In this document: one piece after another, positions 45,405-54,263 of the stretch
How positions within the stretch are numbered: the stretch's first letter is position 1
Layout: each line of letters opens with the position of its first letter
Source: Actinomycetes bacterium
Lineage (GTDB): Bacteria > Actinomycetota > Actinomycetes > S36-B12 > GCA-2699445
Assembly: GCA_022599915.1 (NCBI GenBank)
Contig: JAHZLH010000044.1
Location: forward strand, 1-64,000
Direction: 5' to 3'
Length of the DNA: 64,000 nucleotides
Notes under the pieces: model-generated
What the model saw: the letters and a program-made list of their open reading frames with translations, nothing else
Told to the model about the DNA's origin: nothing
The model's database searches: none
Translations under genes and position numbers: made by a program

Positions 45405-46103
45405 ATGGAAGGCCCCAATCCCGCCCAACCGGCTACTGACAGGTACGCCTATCCACCATCGCCGCAACCAGGTCAGTCCCCCGGCGTCGCAGAAACTGGG
45501 CAGCCTACTGTCGCGGCTAGCGGATCTCCATTGTGGGCGCAGTTGGTGTTCTGGCTCAGCGTTGGTCTCATTGCCTTGGCATCGCTGGCGTTGATGGCAG
45601 ATTGGACCGCTCGAAATATTGAGATGGTTCGGATGCTCAATGCGATCGAAGCCTCCGAGAATCAGATGAAGGTAGCGCAAGATGCCATCCTGTCTCAGGT
45701 CCCAGATGATCCGCGGGATGCCGATTTGGCAGATGACAAGCAGCTGAAGGCAGCTGCGGCGGCCGGTCGCGATGAGGTTGCTGCCGCCGGTGAAGCAGCC
45801 AGGGGGTTGTCTTTTTTCCCTTGGCACAGCGAACTGATCGCTGCCCAAGGAGCCTACTTAGCCCACAACCAGGCTTGGGTGGACTACTTGGCAGCAGGAG
45901 CGGCGGACCCACGCACCATGTTCGATGATCAGGATGATATCGAGCCCACCTGGCGGGAGGCAGAAGTGCGGGTTGAGGCGGCTGTGCCGCTGTTGCCTTG
46001 GCCACGGATCAACTACCGGGTCAATGAAATCTTCGCCAATGAAACTCCGGGCGGATCAGTCACCGCTGCCCCGCTGCCGGGTTTTGCACTGATGCGCAGC
46101 TAA
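45405..46103 (+). CDS. Hypothetical membrane protein
   Basis: A 232-residue protein I do not recognise. A Pro-rich N-terminus of about 50 residues is followed by one membrane segment (AQLVFWLSVGLIALASLALMA) and a helical domain (IEASENQMKVAQDAIL, AGEAARGLSFFPWHSELIAAQGAYLAHNQAW). GGAG stands before ATG 45405; an upstream in-frame start would overlap the SDR gene. Convergent with mrp. Confidence 0.75.
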   Translation: MEGPNPAQPATDRYAYPPSPQPGQSPGVAETGQPTVAASGSPLWAQLVFWLSVGLIALASLALMADWTARNIEMVRMLNAIEASENQMKVAQDAILSQVPDDPRDADLADDKQLKAAAAAGRDEVAAAGEAARGLSFFPWHSELIAAQGAYLAHNQAWVDYLAAGAADPRTMFDDQDDIEPTWREAEVRVEAAVPLLPWPRINYRVNEIFANETPGGSVTAAPLPGFALMRS

Positions 46104-46112
46104 CCGGGTCGA

Positions 46113-47246
46113 TCAGCTACCTGTGGGAGTCACGCCCAGACTCATCCCCGCTAGACCTCGCTTCTTTGCCGCCAACTGGTCGGCAATACCGATGATCGCT
46201 GCGCCCGCAGGTGAATCCGATGCAGCGGAGACGAGCGGTTTGCCGCCGTCGCCGCCTTCCCGCAGACGGATGTCAAAGGGGACCCGGCCGAGAAGTGGCA
46301 CCTCGGTGCCCAGCGCCTGGCTGAGCGAGGATGCGACGGTGTCGCCGCCGCCGGCGCCGAACAGATCGGTCGGCTCACCACAGTGCGGACATGGGAAAGC
46401 ACTCATGTTTTCGATGACGCCAGCTAGCTTCTGATGAGTCTGCTGCGCCAGCATGCCCGCCCGTACCGCGACTTCGGCCGCGGCCTGCTGTGGGGTCGTA
46501 ACCACGAGCAACTCGGCGGTGGGCAGTAGTTGTGCCGTGGAGATGGCAACATCGCCAGTCCCGGGGGGTAGATCAAGGAGCAGCACATCTAAATCACCCC
46601 ACCACACGTCAGTCAGGAACTGCTCAAGGGCTCGATGCAACATCGGACCGCGGAAAGCGACCGGTTCGGCCGTACCCCCGGGCTTGAACGGGAGCATGGA
46701 GATGGAGCGGACCCCATTGGCTTCGGGGGGAAGCAGCATGCCGTCTACGACAGTCGGGGGGCGATCGACGCCCAGCATCCCCGGGATGGAATGACCATAG
46801 ATGTCGGCATCGAGTAGACCCACGGTCTGCCCTTTTGCAGCGAGTGCCACGGCGAGATTCACCGTGATCGAGGACTTGCCGACACCGCCCTTTCCAGAGG
46901 CCACCGCGAAAATCTTGGTGAGTGAGCCTGGTCGGTTGAAGGGGATTTCCTTCGTTGGGCCTCGAAGTTGCTCCCGCAGCGCAGTGCGTTGTTCATCGGA
47001 CATGACGTCCAACTGCACGGCAACGTCGGCGACGCCGGGCACGGTCGAGACTGCTGCAGTGACTCTTTGAATTATTTCGGTCTTGAGTGGGCAGCCACTG
47101 ACGGTTAGCAGCACGGTTACCTCGACTCGCCCACCGTCTATGTCAACGGAACCGACCATGCCCAAATCGGTGATCGGTCGGCGAATTTCGGGGTCATCTA
47201 CGGTCGCCAAGGCGGACATGATCGCTTCGCGGTCAACAGCTGTCAT
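46113..47246 (-). CDS. mrp: Mrp/NBP35 iron-sulfur cluster carrier ATPase
   Basis: A 377-residue ApbC/Mrp protein. An N-terminal MIP18 (DUF59) domain (TVDDPEIRRPITDLGMV) precedes a P-loop ATPase with GKGGVGKSS, DADIYGHSIPGMLG and DLPPGTGD. The cluster-binding CPHC motif is present (MSAFPCPHCGEPTDLFG). It carries Fe-S clusters to apo-proteins in the cytosol. Divergent arrangement with nothing shared; convergent with the preceding gene. In mycobacteria mrp is also near a CBS/MgtE-N gene. Confidence 0.95.
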   Translation of the reverse strand: MTAVDREAIMSALATVDDPEIRRPITDLGMVGSVDIDGGRVEVTVLLTVSGCPLKTEIIQRVTAAVSTVPGVADVAVQLDVMSDEQRTALREQLRGPTKEIPFNRPGSLTKIFAVASGKGGVGKSSITVNLAVALAAKGQTVGLLDADIYGHSIPGMLGVDRPPTVVDGMLLPPEANGVRSISMLPFKPGGTAEPVAFRGPMLHRALEQFLTDVWWGDLDVLLLDLPPGTGDVAISTAQLLPTAELLVVTTPQQAAAEVAVRAGMLAQQTHQKLAGVIENMSAFPCPHCGEPTDLFGAGGGDTVASSLSQALGTEVPLLGRVPFDIRLREGGDGGKPLVSAASDSPAGAAIIGIADQLAAKKRGLAGMSLGVTPTGS

Positions 47247-47314
47247 AGGCCAAGGCTAAGCGGGGCCGGGTTAATGCGCTTGCGCCGGTCCCGGAAGAGC
47301 GATGGCGAGGTTCG

Positions 47315-47854
47315 CTATTCCGCAGTCTCGTCAGTGTTGGTTTCCTCGGCGACAAGTTCCCGAATCTCGTCTAGCACGCTGCGTAGTTCGCCACGAACAT
47401 AGTCTCGAGTGGCGCTTTCACCCAACGCCATTCGTAGTGCGGCGACTTCGCGGACGAGGTACTCAGTGTCGGCTAGCAATCGCTCGCTGCGATCGCGATC
47501 CTCACTCCACTGGACTCGGTCACGATCATCCTGGCGGTTCTGTGCCAACAAAATCAGCGGTGCCGCGTAGGACGCCTGCAACGACAAGAGCAAGGTGAGA
47601 AAGATGAAGGGATAGGGGTCTGGGGCGGAGCCGGGAGATCGGGTGAGCACGATCACGACATTCAAGGCGATCCATACTGCGATGAATAGGGTCATCCAGA
47701 TGATGAAGCGCCAGGTTCCTAGGAAGCGGGCGACTCGTTCGCTGAAACGACCTACTCGTTCGGGGTCATATTGCAGCCGTAGGCCCGGGCCGCGGTCCAT
47801 GGGCTCATCAAGACGCCGCTCTGACTGTTTCTTTCGTAGTGGACGATCAACCAT
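47315..47854 (-). CDS. DUF1003 family membrane protein
   Basis: A 179-residue protein with two membrane segments (FIIWMTLFIAVWIALNVVIV and FIFLTLLLSLQASYAAPLILL) and the DUF1003 hallmark ASYAAPLILLAQNRQ. Cytosolic ends are charged; the C-terminal helix is acidic. It overlaps the MgtE-N/CBS gene by eight bases, so the two are coupled. Function unknown, possibly ion transport with its partner. Confidence 0.92.
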   Translation of the reverse strand: MVDRPLRKKQSERRLDEPMDRGPGLRLQYDPERVGRFSERVARFLGTWRFIIWMTLFIAVWIALNVVIVLTRSPGSAPDPYPFIFLTLLLSLQASYAAPLILLAQNRQDDRDRVQWSEDRDRSERLLADTEYLVREVAALRMALGESATRDYVRGELRSVLDEIRELVAEETNTDETAE

Positions 47855-49112
47855 CTGTACTCACCCCCCGAGCGAATTCGGAATCCTCGTCGCGCCAGTC
47901 TTCGGGCAGCATGTGATCGACGAGGTCGTCGACCGTGACCGCCCCGAGCAGATGGTCACTGTCATCGACAACCGCCACGGCTACCAAGTTGTAGGTGGCG
48001 AAGTAGCGAGCCACTTGGCCTAGCGGAGTCTGCGGTCGAATGGGCTCCAGTTCGGAGTCGATGACACTTACGACTAGTTGTGACGGCGGTTCCCGCAGCA
48101 GCGCCTGAATATGCGCCGATCCGAGGAACTGTCCGGTGGGCGATTCCAACGGTGGGCGCACGACGTAGACCTGAGCCGCCAAGGACGGTGGCAGGGCGAA
48201 GTCGCGAACTCGAGCCAATGCATCGGCGATAGTGGCGTCGGGTCCCACGATCACCGGTTCCGTGGTCATGAGTCCGCCAGCGGAGTCCTCGTCATAGCGC
48301 AGCAACAGCCGGATGTCGTCCGCTTCCTCGTCTTCCATGCGCTGCAGCAGACTGGTGCGTTGGCTTAACGGCAGCTCCAAGACGAGGTCGGTGGCATCGT
48401 CTGGATCCATCTCCTCCAAGACGTCCGCGGCCCGCTCTAAGTCAAGACCGGACAAGATGCTGGCGGCGTTCTCCTCGTTGAGTTCCCCTAATACTTGCGC
48501 CAATCGGGTGTCCTCCAGTGAAGCTGCGACCTCTTGTCGGCGGTTGTCGGGCAGGTCTTGCAGCATGCTCGCCACATCAGGCGGTCGCAGTGCGTCCACG
48601 CTGGCCAATAGGGCCTCGGTTCCCTGCCCTTTGACGCCCCGATGTAGACCGGTGACCTCATCCCACCCGACGATGAACGACTGCCCTTTACGGCGGAAGC
48701 CACCGCCTTGTTTTACGTAGAACTTGGTGATGTCCCAGTCACGGGTAGGGCTCTTTTCGATAGCGACGTCCACAATGCTGGCTTTGCCGCCATCCTCGTG
48801 CAGTTTGACCGTGCGATCCAAGAGCTCACCGATCACCAGAGTCTCGGAGCGGCGTTTCTCGAATCGACGTAGGTTGACGAGGCCGGAGACTACGACCTGG
48901 TTCGCGGCGAAAGAACGCACCCGACCGATCGGTAGGAAGATGCGTCGACGAGGAGGTACTTCTACGAGCACCCCCAAGACTCGGGGCGGTCGCTGTTCGC
49001 TGAACAACGACACGACAAAGTCTCGCACCCGCCCCACCTGGTCTCCGTTGGGATCGAAAACTGGCACTCCGGACAGGCGCGCGACAAAGATTCGAGTCGT
49101 TGGGCCGCTCAC
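47847..49112 (-). CDS. MgtE N-terminal/CBS domain protein without transport domain
   Basis: A 421-residue soluble protein. Two PRC-barrel-like halves (ARLSGVPVFDPNGDQVGRVRDFVVSL; SFIVGWDEVTGL) come first, then the MgtE N-domain (DLPDNRRQEVAASLED, LGELNEENAASILSGLDLERAADVLEEMDPDDATDLV) and a CBS pair (LMTTEPVIVGPDATIADAL; VVDDSDHLLGAVTVDDLVDHMLP). No membrane segments, unlike MgtE channels. It may sense magnesium or nucleotides and regulate the coupled DUF1003 membrane protein. Confidence 0.9.
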   Translation of the reverse strand: MSGPTTRIFVARLSGVPVFDPNGDQVGRVRDFVVSLFSEQRPPRVLGVLVEVPPRRRIFLPIGRVRSFAANQVVVSGLVNLRRFEKRRSETLVIGELLDRTVKLHEDGGKASIVDVAIEKSPTRDWDITKFYVKQGGGFRRKGQSFIVGWDEVTGLHRGVKGQGTEALLASVDALRPPDVASMLQDLPDNRRQEVAASLEDTRLAQVLGELNEENAASILSGLDLERAADVLEEMDPDDATDLVLELPLSQRTSLLQRMEDEEADDIRLLLRYDEDSAGGLMTTEPVIVGPDATIADALARVRDFALPPSLAAQVYVVRPPLESPTGQFLGSAHIQALLREPPSQLVVSVIDSELEPIRPQTPLGQVARYFATYNLVAVAVVDDSDHLLGAVTVDDLVDHMLPEDWRDEDSEFARGVSTDG

Positions 49113-49219
49113 GTTTGCAGGCTAGTGGGAAATCAGCCGAAAGTGGGCGTTCCGGGCAAGCCGACCGCTAGATCCCGTTCGCTCGGTCACTTCCGCGTAG
49201 AAAGCGATTACATAGGGGA

Positions 49220-50131
49220 GTGGACGCAGGTAGATCAGGGCAGCGGCAGGAATCGGCGCAGTTCGTCATGTTGGCGGTTGCCGTTATCGCGGTTTCGATG
49301 GCCGCCCCGATCGTGGTTGCCTGCGGCGCGCCAGCGCTCGCCATCGCGTTTTGGCGGTGCGCCCTCGGTTCAGCTGCCACATTTTCCTGGCTATTGCTGC
49401 GCCGGCGTTGGGATATGCGGCGAGTCCGGAGTCGTTGGCTACTGCTCGCCGGACTCGCGCTGGCGATTCACTTTGCCGCCTGGATTCCGTCACTGCGGTT
49501 AACTTCGGTGGCGGCGGCCACCGCCTTGGTTGCCACCGTGCCGATCTGGACGGCGCTCATCGCCCGAGTAGTGGGTCAACAGATTCGCTGGCAAGTCTGG
49601 CTCGGCATCGGTTGCGCGATGCTGGGTGTGCTGTTGCTGACCGGGGTAGATGCGTCTCGCGGTTCCGCGGCACTAGTCGGTGATGGTCTGGCCCTGCTGG
49701 GTGGGGTGGCAGCCGCCGGATACCTCTCGGCAGGTGCTCGAGTTCGGCGGCTGCTGCCAGCTGCGGAGTACAACGCCGCCGTCTATGGTTTGGCCGCGGG
49801 GGCGTTGTTGCTAATCTGCCTCGCGGTGGATGTGCCGCTGTTCGGCTATTCCATGCGTGATTGGCTGCTGATCGGGCTCATGACGTTATTGGCACAACTA
49901 CTCGGGCATTCGCTGGTGAACGTTGTGCTGCGGCATTTGTCCGCAACGGTCGTGGGCCTTGCCCTATTGCTTGAGGTCCCCGGTGCGATCTTGGTGGCAG
50001 CGGTTTGGCTGGGTCAGTTGCCGCAGGCAACTATTATCCCTGCGATTGCCTGCATTTTGGTGGGATTGGCCGTAGTCATGCTGGGCGACGGGCGACGGCA
50101 ACTGTCCGGTCGGCCAACGCCTAGCGCATGA
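49220..50131 (+). CDS. EamA/DMT-superfamily transporter
   Basis: A 303-residue membrane protein with about ten hydrophobic segments in two EamA halves; each half has the family's end pattern (ATALVATVPIWTALIARVV and LSATVVGLALLLEVPGAILVAAVWLG). It probably exports amino acids or other metabolites; substrate not predictable. GTG 49220 overlaps its GGGGA ribosome site closely, so an internal ATG at 49268 is an alternative. Confidence 0.9.
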   Translation: MDAGRSGQRQESAQFVMLAVAVIAVSMAAPIVVACGAPALAIAFWRCALGSAATFSWLLLRRRWDMRRVRSRWLLLAGLALAIHFAAWIPSLRLTSVAAATALVATVPIWTALIARVVGQQIRWQVWLGIGCAMLGVLLLTGVDASRGSAALVGDGLALLGGVAAAGYLSAGARVRRLLPAAEYNAAVYGLAAGALLLICLAVDVPLFGYSMRDWLLIGLMTLLAQLLGHSLVNVVLRHLSATVVGLALLLEVPGAILVAAVWLGQLPQATIIPAIACILVGLAVVMLGDGRRQLSGRPTPSA

Positions 50132-50142
50132 TCCGGGTTGGC

Positions 50143-50436
50143 CTAGTCGCGGACGACAACCTCCCACGCAGCCACGTGGCGGTTGGCGAGGAAGCCGCTT
50201 AGGCGTCCCATGATTTTGCTCAGGTAGTCACTCTCTTCGGAGGTGGCTTTCTCGGCAGCCTCAGACTCCCAAACGGTGACTGTTTGAGCTCGATTTCGAT
50301 CTCGATCAATAAGCAAACTGGTGCTGATGTGCCCAGCCTGGCCCTCGATCATGGGCTGAATTTCGTCCTGAAAGATTTTCAAGGCTTCGTCTAGCCTTCC
50401 GGGAACAACATTCGCCGTGATGGTGCGTGCGTACAT
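50143..50436 (-). CDS. Antibiotic biosynthesis monooxygenase (ABM) domain protein
   Basis: A 97-residue dimeric ferredoxin-like protein (MYARTITANVVPGRLDEALKI, QTVTVWESEAAEKATSE). The ABM fold serves quinone or haem oxygenases and stress proteins; no cofactor residues can be named. GGAGGT lies nine bases before ATG 50436; the longer frame from 50700 is antisense to an upstream promoter region and lacks a ribosome site. Confidence 0.85.
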   Translation of the reverse strand: MYARTITANVVPGRLDEALKIFQDEIQPMIEGQAGHISTSLLIDRDRNRAQTVTVWESEAAEKATSEESDYLSKIMGRLSGFLANRHVAAWEVVVRD

Positions 50437-50702
50437 CGCGAGGTACCTCCTAGTGACGAGGCTAGAGGTTTCGCCACCTCGGTCGCTTCGCAACGCGCGA
50501 TTTTCATGAAGTTGTCCGTTCTGTCCGAAAGCCAAGCCGCAATGACCGTTGCGGAATGGCACCAAGCCGCCAAAGCCGGTAGTTGACCGGGGCAACCGGG
50601 GGTGGTGCTCGGTGGCAACAGGTGCGACGGATACCGTGGAGTGCTGGCTGCGCCACTGCGAGCGCGCCGTTTCCCAGTAGGAATCCTCATCAAGGAGCAT
50701 CC

Positions 50703-51677
50703 ATGAGCGAAGAAACCACCGCCCAGTCGCTGCGTCCCCGCAGGTCGAACCTTGCTGTCCCGGGCTCTAGCCCGAAGATGCTCGAGAAGGCCAAGGGCCT
50801 GCCGGCAGATCAGATCTTCATGGATTTGGAGGACTCGGTCGCACCTATCGCTAAGGCTGACGCCCGCAAGAATGTGGTTGCCGCGCTCAACGAAGGTGGC
50901 TACGAAGACAAGGTGCGCGTGGTGCGAGTCAATGACCTCACAACGCAATGGACCTACCAAGACGTGACCGAGATTGTCGAGAATGCTGGCAACAATCTGG
51001 ATTGCATCATGTTGCCCAAGGTTCAGACAGCTGCCCAGGTGCAGTGGCTAGACATGACTCTGACCCAAATCGAGAAGACCATGGGCTTTGAGTTGGGGCG
51101 TATCGGGGTTGAAGCTCAGATCGAGAATGCCTTGGGCTTGGTGAACGTGGATGACATCGCCCAGGCATCCCCCCGGGTCGAGACCATCATCTTTGGGCCC
51201 GCTGACTTCATGGCCAGTATCAACATGAAGTCTCTGGTGGTGGGCGAGCAGCCGCCTGGTTACACCGAGGGCGATGCTTACCACTACATCCTGTCGCGCA
51301 TCCTCATGGCCGCTCGTGCCTATGACAAGCAGGCGATCGACGGCCCCTACCTGCAAATCAAAGATGTTGATGGCTATCGCCGGGTGGCGGAGCGCAGTGC
51401 TGCGCTGGGCTTTGATGGCAAGTGGGTGCTCCACCCCGGCCAGGTCGAAGCAGCCAACGAGGTCTACAGCCCGCGCCAGGAAGATTACGATCACGCTGAA
51501 CTGATCTTGGATGCCTACTCCTACTACACCTCAGCGGAGGGTGGTGCCCGCGGCGCAGTGATGCTTGGCGACGAGATGATCGATGAAGCAAGCCGCAAGA
51601 TGGCGCTGGTGATTGCTGGCAAAGGTCGGGCCGCTGGGATGCAGCGCACCAAGACCTTCACCCCACCGGAGAGCTGA
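50703..51677 (+). CDS. Malyl-CoA lyase/CitE-like HpcH/HpaI aldolase
   Basis: A 324-residue TIM-barrel lyase. RRSNLAVPGSSPKMLEKAKG, the metal/substrate segment FMDLEDSVAP, MLPKVQ, GVEAQIENALGLVNVDDIA (catalytic Glu) and FGPADFMASI fit L-malyl-CoA/beta-methylmalyl-CoA lyase (Mcl) better than short CitE. It would cleave malyl-CoA to acetyl-CoA and glyoxylate. AAGGAG lies before ATG 50703. No other ethylmalonyl-CoA or hydroxypropionate genes are nearby, so the pathway is open. Confidence 0.88.
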   Translation: MSEETTAQSLRPRRSNLAVPGSSPKMLEKAKGLPADQIFMDLEDSVAPIAKADARKNVVAALNEGGYEDKVRVVRVNDLTTQWTYQDVTEIVENAGNNLDCIMLPKVQTAAQVQWLDMTLTQIEKTMGFELGRIGVEAQIENALGLVNVDDIAQASPRVETIIFGPADFMASINMKSLVVGEQPPGYTEGDAYHYILSRILMAARAYDKQAIDGPYLQIKDVDGYRRVAERSAALGFDGKWVLHPGQVEAANEVYSPRQEDYDHAELILDAYSYYTSAEGGARGAVMLGDEMIDEASRKMALVIAGKGRAAGMQRTKTFTPPES

Positions 51678-51697
51678 GCAAGTCGCTGGGGCAGATC

Positions 51698-52444
51698 GTG
51701 TGCGGACGTTACGCGGCGAGCCGAGATAAGGCTGCTCTGATTGAGGAATTCGAGGTCGAACGTTCGACGGAGCGGGAGCTACCAACGGATTACAACGTGG
51801 CCCCGACCAAGGATGTCTACATCGTTGCTGACCGAACTCCGGCTGACGAGGACAAACCGACACGAGAACTAGCGATCGCTCGCTGGGGACTGGTGCCCAG
51901 TTGGGCCAAGGATGTCGCCATCGGATCGCGGATGATCAATGCTCGGGCTGAGACGCTCACGGAGAAGCCGTCATATCGACGGGCGGTGAGTCGCCGACGG
52001 TGTCTGGTTCCTGCTGATGGCTACTACGAGTGGTACTCACCGACCGAGCCGGATGCTCCGGTGGGCAAGAGCGGCAAACCCCGCAAGCAGCCTTATTACA
52101 TCCACCCAGCCGATGGCGGGGTCTTGGCCATGGCAGGGTTGTACGAGTTCTGGCGGAACCCAGAGTTGCCCGACGACGATCCAACGGCCTGGCTGCGCAC
52201 CACCACCATCATCACCACCGCCGCCACTGATGAACTGGGCCGGATTCATGATCGAATGCCACTGATGGTTCCCGCGGCGGCTTGGAACGATTGGTTGAAC
52301 CCCGACATGACCGATGGCGGTGAGGCGGTAGCTTCGCTGGGAGAAGTGCCGCTGGGTCGGTTGCGCAGTGATGCGGTGAGCACCGCGGTAAACAGCGTGC
52401 GCAATACCGGACCGGAACTGACCGAACCCATCCCGGCAGAGTGA
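51698..52444 (+). CDS. yedK: SRAP (HMCES/YedK) abasic-site protein
   Basis: A 248-residue protein that crosslinks to abasic sites in single-stranded DNA through Cys2, exposed after Met removal (MCGRYA). The other active-site residues are present: Asn in DYNVAPT, Asn/Arg in MINARAET, Glu in GYYEWY and His in RIHDRMPL. GTG 51698 is the only start that places Cys at position 2, so it is firm. Follows the lyase gene by 20 bases. Confidence 0.95.
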   Translation: MCGRYAASRDKAALIEEFEVERSTERELPTDYNVAPTKDVYIVADRTPADEDKPTRELAIARWGLVPSWAKDVAIGSRMINARAETLTEKPSYRRAVSRRRCLVPADGYYEWYSPTEPDAPVGKSGKPRKQPYYIHPADGGVLAMAGLYEFWRNPELPDDDPTAWLRTTTIITTAATDELGRIHDRMPLMVPAAAWNDWLNPDMTDGGEAVASLGEVPLGRLRSDAVSTAVNSVRNTGPELTEPIPAE

Positions 52445-52495
52445 TCCGTCGCCAGCGGTGAGTGGTGCGATGGTGATGGCCTGAAGGAGCAGAGT

Positions 52496-53311
52496 ATGAA
52501 TCGAGTAGTCATCATCACTGGCGGAGCGTCTGGAATCGGTGCCGGTCTAGTTCGTTCGCATGCCGCGGACGGCGATATTGTGCTCGCCGCAGACATAGAC
52601 GTTGCTGGCCTAGCCACAGTGGGCCAGTTACCCGGGGTTGAAGCTGTCGAACTCGACGTACGCGACGCTAGGGCAGTGCAAGTTGTCGTGGACGAGGCTG
52701 TACGAAAGCATGGCCGGTTGGACGTGATCTATAACAATGCTGGTATCGGCATAGGCGGTCGCACCGAGGATTTCGCGTTAGCTCACTGGGATCGCGCAAT
52801 CGATGTCAACCTGCGTGGGGTGGTGCATGGGGTGCATGCGGCGCTGCCGCATCTACTTCGGCAAGGGCACGGCCAGGTAGTGAATACTGCCTCGCTGGCC
52901 GGACTACTGCCAGCTCCGGGGCTAGCGCCCTACGCGGCCACGAAGCACGCAGTGGTGGGTCTGACACTCGCGCTCAATGTGGAGTACGCCGAGCGCGGGG
53001 TGGTCTTTACTGCGGTATGTCCAGGATTTACTGATACCCCCATTCTCGATAAGTACAGCCCGGCTGACCTGCCATCCGTACCGCGGCCGGTAAATCCTCG
53101 CCGGATTGCTGAGGCAACTCCGGGCGGGATCTATCCACTGGAGAAGTTGATCGTCGACATCCGAACCGGGGTGGCGGCCAAAGAAGCCATCATCGTGTCG
53201 CCGGCTACGGCGAGGCGAGCTTGGCGACTATATCGGTGGGCACCGGGTCGTATCCTGCGCATATTCCAGCGGCAGGCGGGTCGAGCGCAACAGAAGTTGC
53301 GGGGTCGGTAG
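52496..53311 (+). CDS. Short-chain dehydrogenase/reductase
   Basis: A 271-residue classical SDR with TGGASGIGAG, NNAGIG, Ser in NTASLAG and YAATK (intact YxxxK). The C-terminal 60 residues are basic and extended (RAWRLYRWAPGRILRIFQRQAG), as in SDRs acting on lipids. AAGGAG lies before ATG 52496. Substrate unknown. Confidence 0.9.
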   Translation: MNRVVIITGGASGIGAGLVRSHAADGDIVLAADIDVAGLATVGQLPGVEAVELDVRDARAVQVVVDEAVRKHGRLDVIYNNAGIGIGGRTEDFALAHWDRAIDVNLRGVVHGVHAALPHLLRQGHGQVVNTASLAGLLPAPGLAPYAATKHAVVGLTLALNVEYAERGVVFTAVCPGFTDTPILDKYSPADLPSVPRPVNPRRIAEATPGGIYPLEKLIVDIRTGVAAKEAIIVSPATARRAWRLYRWAPGRILRIFQRQAGRAQQKLRGR

Positions 53312-53343
53312 CGAACTGGCTCGCTTAGCGGGAGGATGGCGGG

Positions 53344-54048
53344 GTGCCCACTCCTGACGACCAAGAAGAGATTGAAACAACGGTTGGCATTGCTCGAGTG
53401 AGTTTCTTCCGGGTTCCCACTGGTGTGCCCCGTGCGCTGGTCGTGCTCGGTCACGGTGCCGGCTCGGGGATCGGCAGCTGGGACTTACAGGACCTGGCAG
53501 GTAAGCTGCCGGCGAGTGGGATTGAAGTCGCCCTGTTCGAACAACCCTGGGTGGTGGCCGGGAAGAAAGTTGCCCCCGCACAGTCTCGGGTTGACGCCGC
53601 ATTCCGCGAAGGTGTGACGTCGCTACGGCGCTCGGGGGAAGCGCTACGGCGACTCATCGTGGGTGGTCGTAGTTCTGGCGGTCGTATTGCCTGCCGCACC
53701 GCAGCAGACATCGAGGCTGATGGGGTGCTCTGTTTGGCCTTTCCACTACATCCACCTGGCAAACCAACACCTGATCGATCGGACGAGTTGGCTAAGGTTG
53801 CCCAGCAACTCCCGGTGACCGTGGTGCAAGGGGCTCGGGATCCGTTTGGGTCGGCCACCGAGTTGGCTCAGTCGCTCCAGACGGCCGATTCCCCGGCGCT
53901 GACTGTCGCTATCCCGTGGGCTGACCACAGCCTCAAGGTGAAGAAAAAGGCCCCCGTCACTCAGGAAGAAGTTGGATTGGTGCTGGCGCGGGCTGCAAGG
54001 CATGCCGCTGTCGGGCGGCAACAGCGACGAGGCCTCTTTTCGGCCTAG
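53344..54048 (+). CDS. Alpha/beta hydrolase (KANL3/Tex30-like)
   Basis: A 234-residue hydrolase. The oxyanion region is [13 protein letters not shown], the nucleophile elbow GGRSSGGRI with Ser, the acid in QGARDPFG and His in WADHSLKV, so the triad is complete. It matches the dienelactone-hydrolase-like Tex30 family; substrate unknown. GTG 53344 follows GGGAGG by eight bases. Its end is 36 bases before the SigR promoter. Confidence 0.85.
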   Translation: MPTPDDQEEIETTVGIARVSFFRVPTGVPRALVVLGHGAGSGIGSWDLQDLAGKLPASGIEVALFEQPWVVAGKKVAPAQSRVDAAFREGVTSLRRSGEALRRLIVGGRSSGGRIACRTAADIEADGVLCLAFPLHPPGKPTPDRSDELAKVAQQLPVTVVQGARDPFGSATELAQSLQTADSPALTVAIPWADHSLKVKKKAPVTQEEVGLVLARAARHAAVGRQQRRGLFSA

Positions 54049-54084
54049 TGCGGTCGATCAAGACCTCACGCTGGTGTTGGGTCC

Positions 54085-54110
54085 GGAATATCTGCGCTTG
54101 CGGCACTGTT
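54085..54110 (+). promoter_or_regulatory. SigR-type autoregulatory promoter
   Basis: GGAAT (54085-54089) and GTT (54108-54110) are 18 bases apart, the exact spacing expected for SigR/SigH. Transcription should start near 54117-54118, about 146 bases before the likely TTG start and two or three bases before an in-frame GTG at 54120. Confidence 0.8.
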
Positions 54111-54263
54111 ACGAGAGGTGTGAAGACGTCCACGATTCTCGGGAATGCGTCAGCCACCCATGCTGCCGTGCGGTTGGGGCCTTGCCCAGCGCCCGCGATG
54201 CAAAGAGGCACCGGACCGAAAGGGTCCGTAGTGTGGGGGTCGAGTACTGGGAATGGAGATCCT

